Shown piece after piece: positions 10,601 through 21,210 of a stretch of 21,210 bases of DNA. Within the stretch, counting starts at the first letter, position 1; every line of letters starts with the position of its first letter. The DNA is from Phallusia fumigata (taxonomy: Eukaryota > Chordata > Ascidiacea > Phlebobranchia > Ascidiidae), in the NCBI GenBank assembly GCA_008931825.1, contig QXVZ01000477.1, forward strand, positions 1 through 21,210, read 5' to 3'. A model generated the notes under the pieces. That model had not been told where the DNA came from. It saw nothing but the letters and a program-made list of their open reading frames with translations, and did not search any database. The translations under genes and the position numbers were made by a program.

Positions 10601-11319
10601 TAAGAGTTCACTGTCGCTTGATGGCTTGAATGACAATGTCAATGCTTGGTTAAAATCCTCATTTAGCACTGATGATACAGTATCGGAAAAGATACTGCTT
10701 GTGTCATTATCATTTGTGAATACAGAGACATCAGAATCAGAAGCATCACCATTATAACTTGTTGTCTGCAAACGGCTGTCGCTTAAACTACTGCGAACAG
10801 GCAATGGTGGCTTCGATTTAATACTTGGTCGCCATGTTTTGCTTCTTGGCAGACGATCTAGTGCAGCAACTGGCAATAGATGGGGTCTTGCTTCAATAAC
10901 CCTGTGTTTGCTCATATTGCATATGCCCGAATTCGATGAATGATCGAATTGTCTGTGACTTTGGTGATAGGCAGGAGTTACAGGATTGCTGCTGGTCTGT
11001 GTTTTTTCCACCAATGTGTTGTTTCTTGCGCAATGCAGGCAAGCTTTACCTACAATACAACACAGAAAAAAGTTACGACTTTCAAACCATAAATATTAAA
11101 GAGCGGTTTAATTTCAGGTATTTTCTAAAACTTGTACACACAACAGATGTTGTTACAGGAAAATGTGGACATTTAGTTGCACAGAAACAAACGTTTTATT
11201 AAACAATACACCAATATATATATAACATGTGTAAAAAAATCGTTTGCACCTCTACTACAAGCATTTTGTCCTCCTCCGAACTTGATGTGGTTTTCGTCAG
11301 GATGAAAAATTCCGGACAT
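146..11319 (-). CDS. Large coiled-coil protein with CxxC N terminus and SQT/TQT repeat tail (3' end outside window)
   Basis: Sixteen exons join in one frame with GT-AG borders: 11250-11319, 10310-11049, 9736-9813, 9344-9520, 8971-9156, 8421-8608, 7803-8025, 7491-7625, 7008-7150, 6545-6647, 5801-5995, 5276-5548, 4897-5043, 4511-4652, 3997-4170 and 146-1683. They total 4512 bases (1504 codons) and stop at a phase-0 donor at 145. Most junctions are phase 0; phases also match at the split codons. The first exon begins at ATG 11319. Joined to exon 2 it gives a short Cys-rich stretch ending in CLHC, then KTQTS, then about 200 Ser/Asp-rich residues likely to be disordered. The middle exons are Glu/Lys/Gln/Leu-rich with heptad-like spacing, typical of a rod-like scaffold of centrosome, Golgi or cytoskeleton. 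The last exon holds 22-residue SQT repeats. I do not recognise the family; a golgin is possible. The first exon has a weak donor (gtgcaa) and is the least certain. A redundant contig copy interrupts the gene at 2003-3996. Confidence 0.72.
605..1683 (-). repeat. 66-bp (22-residue) coding tandem repeat, 17 units
   Basis: The plus-strand core gatcagtttgtg (with variants) recurs at 610, 676, 742, 808, 874, 940, 1006, 1072, 1138, 1204, 1270, 1336, 1399, 1465, 1531, 1597 and 1663. The period is 66 bases, with one 63-base step between 1336 and 1399. Each unit encodes, on the minus strand, E-T/M-S-S-Q-T-D-H-D-N-D-P-V followed by a hydrophobic linker rich in V, I and P. The Q-T pair is invariant and the D/N residues after it nearly so; the linker varies. 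The two outermost units carry TQT instead of SQT. All length changes are multiples of three. Confidence 0.95.
2003..2176 (-). CDS. Redundant copy of coiled-coil exon 15 (same as 3997-4170)
   Basis: This 174-base exon has acceptor caacag and donor gtttgt. It encodes a coiled-coil stretch around RDKLREAVDQQQRYM and is base-for-base the same as 3997-4170. It sits in the tail of the left contig and should be counted once in the gene. It is phase 1 on both sides, so it would splice correctly to either version of the repeat exon. Confidence 0.8.
2471..2471. other. Contig join (single N) with about 2 kb duplicated overlap
   Basis: A lone n separates two stretches that represent the same locus, since the tail of the left part repeats the head of the right part. 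Any reading frame crossing it, such as the open frame reaching left to 2411, is artificial. Confidence 0.88.
2472..4464 (-). repeat. Second version of the 389-2470 segment: redundant contig overlap, probably allelic
   Basis: The sequence right of the N at 2471 starts at the equivalent of position 389 and follows the same order through repeat exon, intron, coiled-coil exon and intron, up to the equivalent of 2470. By eye 3971-4464 is identical to 1977-2470. The intron part 3679-3970 differs from 1684-1976 at many places, including small indels. The repeat array here has 16 QT units against 17 and a different order of unit variants. Overlap of one contig's tail with the next contig's head is the signature of a failed merge. 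A true tandem duplication is possible but less likely, because the copy stops exactly at the N. Confidence 0.85.
2687..3678 (-). repeat. 66-bp coding tandem repeat, 16 units (right-contig version)
   Basis: QT cores recur at 2692, 2758, 2824, 2890, 2956, 3022, 3085, 3151, 3217, 3280, 3346, 3412, 3478, 3544, 3610 and 3661. Steps are 66 bases, with 63-base steps at 3022-3085 and 3217-3280 and a shortened first unit (3610-3661, 51 bases). That first unit lacks six codons (DHDNDP) present in the left-contig version, so it reads STQTVIV. The frame stays open through to 2472, where the contig ends. Confidence 0.93.
5996..6544 (-). other. Intron of the coiled-coil gene (549 bases)
   Basis: Lies between exons 6545-6647 and 5801-5995, bounded by gtaagg and aattaag. 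A minus-strand open frame at 6232-6450 has no coiled-coil character and is not needed for the protein. Confidence 0.6.
8278..8446. repeat. Exact 84-bp direct duplication around the N at 8362 (assembly artefact)
   Basis: Positions 8278-8361 and 8363-8446 are identical and are separated only by the n at 8362. The repeated piece contains the 3' end of the coiled-coil exon 8421-8608 and its splice donor, so the left copy (8336-8361) is a spurious partial exon. Removing one copy and the N restores a simple intron between 8421 and 8025. The 62-codon plus-strand frame over this site is a product of the duplication. Confidence 0.9.
9814..10309 (-). other. Intron 2 of the coiled-coil gene (496 bases)
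   Basis: Bounded by gtagtg and tttgcag on the minus strand, with phase 0 on both sides. The exon-2 frame stays open 30 bases into it, to the stop at 10280. No internal feature is seen. Confidence 0.6.
10310..11049 (-). CDS. Exon 2 of the coiled-coil gene: CxxC then Ser/Asp-rich disordered segment
   Basis: Acceptor attgtag follows a pyrimidine-rich tract, and donor gtagtg follows AAAG. The exon opens with GKACLHCARNN, continues through KTQTS, and includes MSKHRVIEARPHLLP and LDRLPRSKTW. It then runs into about 150 residues rich in Ser, Asp, Asn and Pro with no helix or membrane signal. The open frame reaches 10280, but the stop there lies inside the intron; leaving at the donor keeps phase 0 into exon 9736-9813. 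The Cys pairs (one from exon 1, two here) could bind a metal ion, which is inference. Confidence 0.7.
11050..11249 (-). other. Intron 1 of the coiled-coil gene
   Basis: A 200-base AT-rich intron (gtgcaa to tattgtag on the minus strand) containing a TA-rich run near 11210. No other feature is seen. Confidence 0.5.
11250..11319 (-). CDS. Probable first coding exon of the coiled-coil gene
   Basis: ATG at 11319 opens 23 codons (MSGIFHPDENH to QNACSR) plus one base. That base completes a Gly codon with the first two bases of exon 2, giving a continuous Cys-rich N terminus CSRGKACLHC. The donor is gtgcaa, which is weak. A good acceptor (tgattgccag) lies only five bases before the ATG. This suggests either a noncoding exon further upstream or a spliced-leader acceptor, as used in tunicates. 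The frame match and the way the Cys residues cluster across the join are the main support. Confidence 0.55.
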
Positions 11320-11580
11320 GAGATCTGGCAATCAACATCCTACAATACTACACATTCAGCCTTCAAAAGAATAATATGCATGGGTAAACTTTGTAATTCG
11401 AATAGCTGCCAATATATGACAGCAACTCGCTACTTTGTATGAAAAACAAATGATATGGTAGAAATGAGCCAAAACCGAAAGCGATGCACGATAGGGGAGT
11501 AATATCACAGATACAAGATAAACAATAGATTAGTCTTGATATTTTTTTCTTTTCCAAACTTTTTTAATCTTATTCACCCG

Positions 11581-11586
11581 TTTATT
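11581..11586 (-). terminator. Polyadenylation signal AATAAA, minus strand
   Basis: Plus-strand tttatt reads AATAAA on the minus strand within an A-rich run. It is the first AATAAA I find downstream of the XLF stop at 11963. It lies 55 bases past the stop of the small ORF at 11641, and about 260 bases before the next gene's ATG at 11319. It would end the XLF transcript. Confidence 0.5.
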
Positions 11587-11640
11587 TTTTTTTTAATCCA
11601 GCTTAGTCAATAAATTTTAGTTGCAGTGTAAATAGTGCGC

Positions 11641-11756
11641 CTACAAATACTGTTTCAGATATTTCGAAATAGTGTTTAAGTATGTTTCAAGCAAGGTCCG
11701 ATGTTGACGCAAATAAAGCTCAAACTCATCAATAAACTTCATTTGCATAGCTGGGA
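11641..11756 (-). CDS. Possible alternative last exon of XLF (or a small separate ORF)
   Basis: A strong acceptor (tatgtttttgtcag) at 11757-11770 is followed by an open stretch encoding VPAMQMKFIDEFELYLRQHR and then LLETYLNTISKYLKQYL, ending at TAG 11641-11643. It is helical in composition. A donor inside the last codons of XLF (GGT codon, GT at 11972-11973) leaves one base, and this exon needs exactly one. Splicing would swap the final GLF of XLF for a 37-residue tail. Read without splicing, an in-frame ATG at 11769 gives a 42-residue ORF in the XLF 3' UTR. No homologue is recognised. Confidence 0.35.
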
Positions 11757-11962
11757 CTGACAAAAACATAAAAAACAATCATAAAATTTTTTACAGTGAA
11801 TAGTCGAGGTTTAGTTAAATGAGCATTTTAAACATTGCCTTGTCATATTAATGACAAACAGTTTGGACCATAATTCCAAGTACTACAGACGATCACAAAA
11901 GATTAAAATTCATGCCATATAAAAAAGCACTTTTCTTCTAATAAATTAAAGGTTGTATGAAA

Positions 11963-12925
11963 CTAAAATAAACCCTTTTTTTGTTTTTTTCTTGACTTTG
12001 AATTCAAAGCCGGGTCTACCGATTTTGTTGCATTCGATTTCAAACTTGCACTTGGTAAACTTTCATTGGAATTTCCATTATCTAGTGTGGCTTCTTCAAC
12101 ATATGCTCCTCTATGTTCTGGTTTTGGCTTTTTACGCTTAGTGGCACGCAGCTTACTAGGTGAAGCTGCTTGTGTCGAAGTAATTCCTACTGTTTTTTTG
12201 GGTGAATTTGATGTTGCAGAAAGAAGATCTTGTATCTCTTGTGAAACACTGTCTGTCATCACAGACTTTAGTACCTGATTTAAAGGTTTATTACTAAGTA
12301 TAGAAAGAGGATCTTTAGTTATGGCAACAGCATAATCTTTAGATGATCGCATGTCCTTGAGGAAAGTTTCTGGGATAAACGGAGTTGTCTCCAAATACGG
12401 TCTACTCACTTGGGCACCATTTTCTTTGTAATCTGCAATTTCGGCATCTTTTTTCTTTATTATCTCCTGCAGCAAATTGTTTTCCAGCAACAATCTTGCT
12501 ATGCTTTGCAGTAGAGGATCACATAAAAGCTGCTTGGTTACAGAAGATGCTTCAGTATTGTGAACACAACAGTGAAACTTCCAATTAAAAGGAATGCCTG
12601 GACCAAAAGTGTTAGACAATTTTACAGTTATGGAACCATCTGGCCCCAATTCACTGACAAAGTTATGTTGGTGATGTTCTTCAATACTGCATCTCAAATG
12701 CTGCACAACTTTTTCAAAGGGAGCTTCCAAAAGCTTGTTTTCAGCTTTTAGTCGGCTCAAAATTGCATCTTTGTCCATGGTCTCTAGAAATACTGTTGCC
12801 AGATCTGTGACTGCAATCTGATATGCTTCATCAGTTGTGGAAAATTTTACAAGCCATTTCTTCGCCCCACCATTTGTAAGAAGTAGCTCCCAAGATGAGT
12901 TGAGCAAACTTGACAAGCGTTCCAT
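11963..12925 (-). CDS. NHEJ1: XLF / NHEJ1, non-homologous end-joining factor (intronless)
   Basis: This is the XRCC4-like factor of classical end joining. In the nucleus it forms filaments with XRCC4 and stimulates DNA ligase IV on Ku-bound ends. The product is 320 residues (human 299). Residues 1-120 match the globular head, including the conserved block IPFNWKFHC at 111-119, where human has LPFYWNFHC. Ile111 falls at the human Leu115 position that inserts into XRCC4. A coiled-coil stalk follows at about 125-165 (KKKDAEIADY, human HMKDLEIQDY), then the fold-back segment with PFIPETFL. The tail is low in conservation, with a basic cluster KRKKPK and a C-terminal KKQKKGLF that matches the human Ku-binding motif KKPRGLF. 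The start is ATG 12925 with G at +4; the open frame extends three codons upstream without another ATG. No intron is needed, whereas vertebrate copies are multi-exon, so the gene may derive from a processed copy or from intron loss. Confidence 0.93.
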   Translation of the reverse strand: MERLSSLLNSSWELLLTNGGAKKWLVKFSTTDEAYQIAVTDLATVFLETMDKDAILSRLKAENKLLEAPFEKVVQHLRCSIEEHHQHNFVSELGPDGSITVKLSNTFGPGIPFNWKFHCCVHNTEASSVTKQLLCDPLLQSIARLLLENNLLQEIIKKKDAEIADYKENGAQVSRPYLETTPFIPETFLKDMRSSKDYAVAITKDPLSILSNKPLNQVLKSVMTDSVSQEIQDLLSATSNSPKKTVGITSTQAASPSKLRATKRKKPKPEHRGAYVEEATLDNGNSNESLPSASLKSNATKSVDPALNSKSRKKQKKGLF

Positions 12926-13461
12926 GATTGTCACAAAATATATAAATCACAAATTTGACAAATTCATTTTATGATATATTTATTTCATACTTTATTTCAT
13001 AGGCCTACCCCTGCCCCTGTTATACAAATACTAAAAACAATGAAGTTTAGGTTAGGGCACTTGTTCCATTTTTTTCACAGTTATGGCTGTTTTTTACGGT
13101 GGCTAGCAGCCTAGTACCATGGCATTAAATGGCTGGATTTACACCGCATTATTAGTCTAGTGTTTAATTGTTTACTATCGCACATCTGTCTATTTTTGTT
13201 CGAAATGCGACTATTTTTAACTTAACTAATATATGAACCATTACTTCTACTTGCAGACTGCAGTACGGTGAAAAGTTGTAACGTCAGGCGTTACAGCAGA
13301 TACCCAAACCCTCTTCTATAATGTACCAAATACGTCATAGTTACAAACACATGAATCACAAAAATTCAAAATGCCGCACAGTTAACAACAATTCTGCAAA
13401 CTTTTGACGAGAATCAAATAAATGTCAATCAGATGATACAGCTGCCATCGCGAAGTGTTTT
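12926..13461. other. XLF upstream intergenic region
   Basis: About 540 AT-rich bases. The run of TATTTATTTCATACTTTATT beside the XLF start may be 5' UTR or promoter. I see no coding signal, TATA box with clear spacing, or repeat. Confidence 0.4.
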
Positions 13462-13782
13462 ATGAAGCGTGACGCATCGTATTGCTTCTATGTGACTCTC
13501 AATTATTTTCCTGAAAAGTTTCAGTTTTATCAACATTTGGATCAAAATACCTCACATTGTCAAAATTTAGAACAGAAAGGTGTTCTTTTATTTGGGAAAG
13601 TGCCTTGCGTTTCTATAGGATTCGTAATCGTCACACCCGATAACTTTTACCTTTTTTTTGTACAGCAGGATAGTGTTCGATTTGAAGTTTCATTAAGACC
13701 AGTTGAAGTGTTACCAGACAAATCGGGCTTTCTAAGCGGCATAAACAACTGCATGCTTTTGAGGTTTTACCAAGAAATTTGA
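13462..13782 (+). CDS. Doubtful ORF of 106 codons
   Basis: ATG at 13462 opens 106 codons and ends at TGA 13780-13782. No domain is recognised. Composition is Phe- and Cys-rich with no signal peptide or repeat. A strong splice-acceptor-like tract (accttttttttgtacag) lies inside it near 13650-13667, so at most the last part (QDSVRFEVSLRPVEVLPDK onward) may be an exon. It is divergent from XLF across about 540 bases. Chance is a fair alternative for an open frame of this length in AT-rich DNA. Confidence 0.2.
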   Translation: MKRDASYCFYVTLNYFPEKFQFYQHLDQNTSHCQNLEQKGVLLFGKVPCVSIGFVIVTPDNFYLFFVQQDSVRFEVSLRPVEVLPDKSGFLSGINNCMLLRFYQEI

Positions 13783-13899
13783 GTTTAAAAAAAGTTTTCG
13801 AATGCAGTTATTGATGCACCAATAACAACATTGGTCCTTGGTTTAGCCAAATAATGGCCCTGGTGAGCGGAAGTGCCAGAATCTGTTGTTTTTTACAAA

Positions 13900-14124
13900 A
13901 GGTCGGCCGTCGAGCTACTTGGCTCACTGCAGTTCCATCGTATTATTAGGCTGTATTTGATATTTTTGTTTTTTGGAAATTGGTGACTTCAATATGGGTC
14001 AGCCCATCGGGTTTTACTTGGATGTCGCTTAAGTTTCTTGCTCAGGGTAACATTAGAGACTGAGACAGGATTGGAACCCACAACCTTGCGAGCACAAGGC
14101 AGTCGCGCTAACCACTCGGCCATC
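13900..14124 (-). mobile_element. tRNA-derived SINE, copy 1
   Basis: On the minus strand the element starts with GATGGCCGAGTGGTTAGCG. It contains a perfect pol III box A (TGGCCGAGTGG) and a near-perfect box B (GGTTCCAATCC), as in a Leu/Ser-type tRNA. The body contains AACCCGATGGGCTGACCC, then TTGAAGTCACCAA, and later GTAGCTCGACGGCC. The same body blocks occur in copy 2, which proves dispersal rather than a resident tRNA gene. The tRNA part cannot fold into a full acceptor stem, so it is not a functional tRNA. The 3' limit is approximate. Confidence 0.8.
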
Positions 14125-14536
14125 TTCAGGTATGTTAAAAAAATAAAATGTTGAAGGTGCCTCAGGTCAAGTCATAAAAGTAACTTGTTACGAGATCATC
14201 ACTGGACAAGCAATTTGTGCATTTTAGCCAGGGGCAGTTCGTGGCTGATCTTGGACATTCGTGACAGTATTTCCTTAGAGCTGCGAAGAAAAAGATAACA
14301 GTGGATCACTTGGCACACATGCAGCAGTCAGCAAGGAAGCGAGTCTTTTCTCCGCATTGACGGACAACAAGAAACTGTGGCAGTTTATTACTTACTGTGC
14401 TGATTGTACTATTGGTGTTACAGATTTCTTTAGCNACTTGTGTCTTCTAATTGAATGTAAAACCCACCGTCTCCAACCATCCTGTAAATATACATATGTA
14501 TTGAAGTAGAACAGCTTTTCTCAACAAGTCCGCCAC
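14125..14536. other. Spacer between the two SINE copies, with contig join N at 14435
   Basis: The n at 14435 sits between the inverted SINEs. Unlike the joins at 2471 and 8362, I see no repeated sequence across it, so it is either an end-to-end gap or a simple ambiguous base. No coding signal is seen. Confidence 0.5.
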
Positions 14537-14765
14537 GATGGCCGAGTGGTTTACGCGATTGCCTTGTGCACACAAGGTTGTGGGTTCTATAAGCGGCGTT
14601 GCTCCAACCCAGAGGAACCCGATGGGTTGACCCAAATTGAAGTCACCAACTTAAAAAAATCGAAAAAATCTAATAAAAAATGATCCAACGGATCTGCAAT
14701 GAAGCAGGTAGCTCGACGGCGGCCTCATAATAAGCATTTAGGCGTTGCTCCGTCCCCGAGGATAA
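14537..14765 (+). mobile_element. tRNA-derived SINE, copy 2 (opposite orientation)
   Basis: It begins GATGGCCGAGTGGTTTACG with intact box A and a decayed box B (GGTTCTATAAG). It then shares AACCCGATGGGTTGACCC, TTGAAGTCACCAA and GTAGCTCGACGGC with copy 1, in the same order. The element ends somewhere near the GCGTTGCTCCGTCCCCGAGG stretch. The two copies face each other head to head across about 410 bases that include the N at 14435. Confidence 0.78.
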
Positions 14766-15318
14766 AATAAAACAAACAAAGTCATTTGTCTCATAGCCAG
14801 AAATCGAAGAGCAGCAAGGGAACAACAAAAAGCGTTTCAGAGTGGACGTTACGCTTGGGCAATGGCGCGCGAAGCTCTGGTCAGATCGGTGAAATAAAAC
14901 TCTCATTCGATTTTTACAGCTACTTTTGCGAGCAAAAAAGCCCAGTTATCGAACTCAGTAGAGCAAGCGAAAAACTAACTGCACAACTTGAGATAGTTAG
15001 ACGGTTGCAGTTATGCAAAGACTTGTTGTTACTTAATTAAGGTTTTGATCTTAACATAACGACAGTTGAAAGTAAAGGGTCACTTAGTCGTATTTTTTAA
15101 AATTGTAAGTGAATTGAAAGGCATGTGGATGTAAAATTGAACCGTTGTTGAACATAATAGTTCCGATTGGTGTTTATACGTATTCCACCGTTGTTTAACA
15201 AAGTGTAGTAAGCGATGCTTCTCCGCGGTTAAGGTGCATGGTTTGTACAGTTAATGAAGTCTTTGCTTGTTTTCGAACGGTGTATTCAGTTTTCAAGGGA
15301 GTAAACAAAGACAACGGC
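14766..15318. other. P450 upstream region
   Basis: Open frames here (14786-15040 on plus, overlapped by 14670-14906 on minus) have no recognisable domain and adjoin SINE sequence. I do not call them genes. The last 100 bases before 15319 probably hold the P450 5' UTR. A tract ending tttgtacag at 15241-15249 could be a splice or spliced-leader acceptor, but this is weak. Confidence 0.4.
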
Positions 15319-19742
<4,424 letters not shown>

Positions 19743-20085
19743 TTTATTGGGGTTTATGTTTCAATATGATTTGTAAAAGGAAGAATGTACAGCGTTACTT
19801 ACTTGATGCAGAGTCGACGATGGCTAACATTTAGAAGCTAAAAGCAAATGATTCGAATAAAAAAATTACAAAAAAAAGTATTAAACACATGAAACTATGC
19901 ATAGACGAAATTAGAACTGTTTTTGTATAGACCAACATATCTGTTGTTGTACATTGTACCAAATTTAATATTCATACATGAAGTAAAAGCAACAATGATG
20001 GTTATTCACGTATAAACAAAATTTGTAGGCTATACTGATTACCTCATATTGCAACTTGTAGATTTTGTATTGCATTCTGCCAACC
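19743..20085. other. P450 3' UTR and intergenic spacer
   Basis: AT-rich. Apart from the polyadenylation signal at 19856 I see no ORF, RNA gene or repeat. Confidence 0.5.
19856..19861 (+). terminator. Polyadenylation signal AATAAA of the P450 gene
   Basis: A canonical hexamer 114 bases after the TAA stop, followed by an A-rich stretch. It is the first AATAAA downstream of the stop and fits a short 3' UTR. Confidence 0.6.
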
Positions 20086-20243
20086 AGGGCGTAGCCAAGG
20101 GGGGCGAAAGGTGTCGTGGCCCCTCCCAAGATTCAAAAGTGTACTTTGAAGTAGGCTACTTCTGAAAAAATCCAAGTTTTCCATTAATTAGTTGGGTTAC
20201 TTGCCTCCCCCCCCTCAAAATTTTGGCCTGGCTACGCCATTGC
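20086..20243 (+). mobile_element. MITE-like element, copy 2, with terminal inverted repeats
   Basis: The ends are GGCGTAGCCA (20088-20097) and TGGCTACGCC (20229-20238), a perfect 10-bp inverted repeat extending imperfectly outward. The interior is homopolymer-rich (runs of G near the left end, of C near the right) and noncoding. Small size, inverted termini and a second copy 4 kb away suggest a non-autonomous DNA transposon. No target-site duplication could be settled by eye. Confidence 0.75.
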
Positions 20244-20275
20244 TGCCAACGCTATAATTTCTATTTGTTTATGCA

Positions 20276-20511
20276 GTGTATGTGTTTGTGCATCATGCAA
20301 AATATACCCACCAAAAAAGTAAGTCAATGGTTACGGGGAAAGAATCGCTTTCCATTAATGACAGAACTTTGGCCCAGGCTGCTTTGTGTGGTGATGTTCA
20401 GGTTGCTAAACAAAACATGTTACCAACAACAAGACATCAACTCCAGAAATTCCTCACTGTAGCTGCGTGGGCATGTCTTAGCGAACTAATTATACACAAG
20501 GGTAAAAACAG
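20276..20511 (+). CDS. Candidate exon, unknown product
   Basis: An open frame includes SINDRTLAQAALCGDVQVAK and continues through QLQKFLTVAAWACLSELIIHK to a donor-like ggtaaaaac (exon end about 20510). Residues from about 20312 onward look more protein-like than the A-rich front. An internal ATG at 20312 or an acceptor (tttgtttatgcag, ending about 20274) could start it. No family is recognised. It would splice in phase 1 to something starting near 20973, but that join gives an unremarkable sequence with an early stop. Confidence 0.25.
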
Positions 20512-20728
20512 CAGTGTCACAAATTTACCTAAATCTTGTCTGCTTTTCTGACCATTCTTGACACAAACGTCACCAATTGTACGATATTGTGATTGTTTGA
20601 AAGTGTGACGTCACGCCTTGATCCGTGTGGCGACAAAAGCATGAGGCTGGTTCAAGTTGTTTTTACTACAACGCCAATATACCATTGTATTCCAATACAA
20701 TTCGTAAGCCTGTTGGGAAATAGAAGAA

Positions 20729-20899
20729 ATGTCACACATAGGTGCCACAGATCAATCAAGGCAAAACAAAAAACGCCCACGACGTCGTAAAAACAGGAAA
20801 GCTATACACAATGCAGTGAATTACCAAAACTTATGCTTTCATTTACTTTTTTGTGCAATATGCATACTTACCACTTGTGTGTCATTCAGTAAATCTTGA
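20729..20899 (+). CDS. 56-residue ORF: basic N terminus plus one hydrophobic segment
   Basis: ATG 20729 with a purine at -3, TGA at 20897-20899. Residues 9-25 are strongly basic (RQNKKRPRRRKNRK). Residues about 31-50 are hydrophobic and Cys-rich (LCFHLLFCAICILTTC), long enough to cross a membrane once, with the basic side likely cytosolic. It could be a microprotein or the first exon of a membrane protein; a weak donor-like tcagtaaat lies near the stop. No homologue is recognised. Confidence 0.25.
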   Translation: MSHIGATDQSRQNKKRPRRRKNRKAIHNAVNYQNLCFHLLFCAICILTTCVSFSKS

Positions 20900-20972
20900 T
20901 CAAGTTCAGTTACTAATTTCTTTGATTGCTTTTCAACTTAAAACCCATATAACATTGTTGTTTAAGTTACAG

Positions 20973-21065
20973 CAATCATCGTTTGTATGAGTTTCACGTC
21001 CTCATTCTTTCGGGAGCGCTTGACGAAGACATCGATTGCATTGAACCACTTGATGACCAGAAACG
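20973..21065 (+). CDS. Candidate exon fragment, acidic
   Basis: After an acceptor-like tract (gtttaagttacag) one frame reads NHRLYEFHVLILSGALDED and then IDCIEPLDDQKRNA before a stop. Its composition is protein-like, but no upstream exon with the matching phase was found. A second frame over the same bases is also open. This could be the 3' exon of a short gene or chance. Confidence 0.15.
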
Positions 21066-21210
21066 CAACGCTTGATGTCACGTGAGAATAAGAGGCGGTG
21101 AAGCGTATCAACACCTCAAATGTAGAAATGCCCGTGGCTTATTGCCTGGTATGTATTGCCATGGTATTGCAACGAATATTAGTTACGAATTTTCCAACCT
21201 GGATGAAAGA

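Noticed and set aside
11363-11557. 64-residue minus-strand ORF between XLF and the coiled-coil gene
   Set aside because: It is hydrophobic and Cys/Ser-rich by chance of AT-rich DNA, overlaps another frame on the plus strand, and has no supporting splice or start context.
14051-14124. Functional tRNA-Leu or tRNA-Ser gene on the minus strand
   Set aside because: Box A and B are present, but box B has a mismatch, no matching acceptor stem is seen, and the sequence runs on into a body shared with a second copy. It is a SINE.
14786-15040. 84-codon ORF upstream of the P450
   Set aside because: No domain is recognised, it is overlapped by an open frame on the other strand, and it adjoins SINE sequence. 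Nothing beyond length supports it.

Overview
The window looks like AT-rich nuclear DNA from a compact invertebrate chordate. A tunicate such as Ciona is my best guess, by inference only. The support is small introns with GT-AG borders, a deuterostome-style nine-exon CYP2-type P450 gene, an intronless XLF gene, tRNA-derived SINEs and two divergent haplotype-like copies of one segment. Nothing bacterial is seen: no ribosome-binding sites, no operon packing and no CRISPR array.

Layout. (1) 146-11319, minus strand: most of a large coiled-coil gene. I could join 16 exons in frame (4512 coding bases, 1504 codons). It starts at an ATG at 11319 and runs off the left edge. Its N terminus is cysteine-rich (CxxC), then comes a Ser/Asp-rich disordered segment, then about 700 residues of coiled coil, then one 1538-base exon with 17 copies of a 22-residue repeat centred on SQT/TQT. 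These are candidate LC8 (DYNLL) dynein-light-chain docking sites. (2) 11641-11756, minus: a possible alternative last exon. (3) 11963-12925, minus: an intronless XLF/NHEJ1 gene with its conserved C-terminal Ku-binding tail. (4) About 12926-15318: mostly noncoding, with one doubtful ORF and two tRNA-derived SINE copies in opposite orientation. (5) 15319-19742, plus: a complete cytochrome P450 of the CYP2 type in nine exons (486 residues), with one MITE-like element in intron 1 and a sister copy just downstream. (6) 20244-21210: weak candidate exons and a 56-codon ORF with a basic N terminus and one hydrophobic segment.

Assembly. Single N bases at 2471, 8362 and 14435 behave like contig joins. 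At 2471 the tail of the left contig (389-2470) repeats the head of the next (2472-4464). At 8362 an 84-base sequence is repeated exactly on both sides. Both are best read as unmerged contig overlaps, the first probably between two alleles. The repeat exon is therefore probably one exon seen twice, and the two versions differ in repeat number without breaking the reading frame.

The genes do not form an obvious pathway. XLF acts in DNA end joining, the P450 in oxidation at the endoplasmic reticulum, and the coiled-coil protein looks structural (centrosome, Golgi or cytoskeleton). XLF and the coiled-coil gene lie head to tail on the same strand with only a few hundred bases between a polyadenylation signal and the next start.
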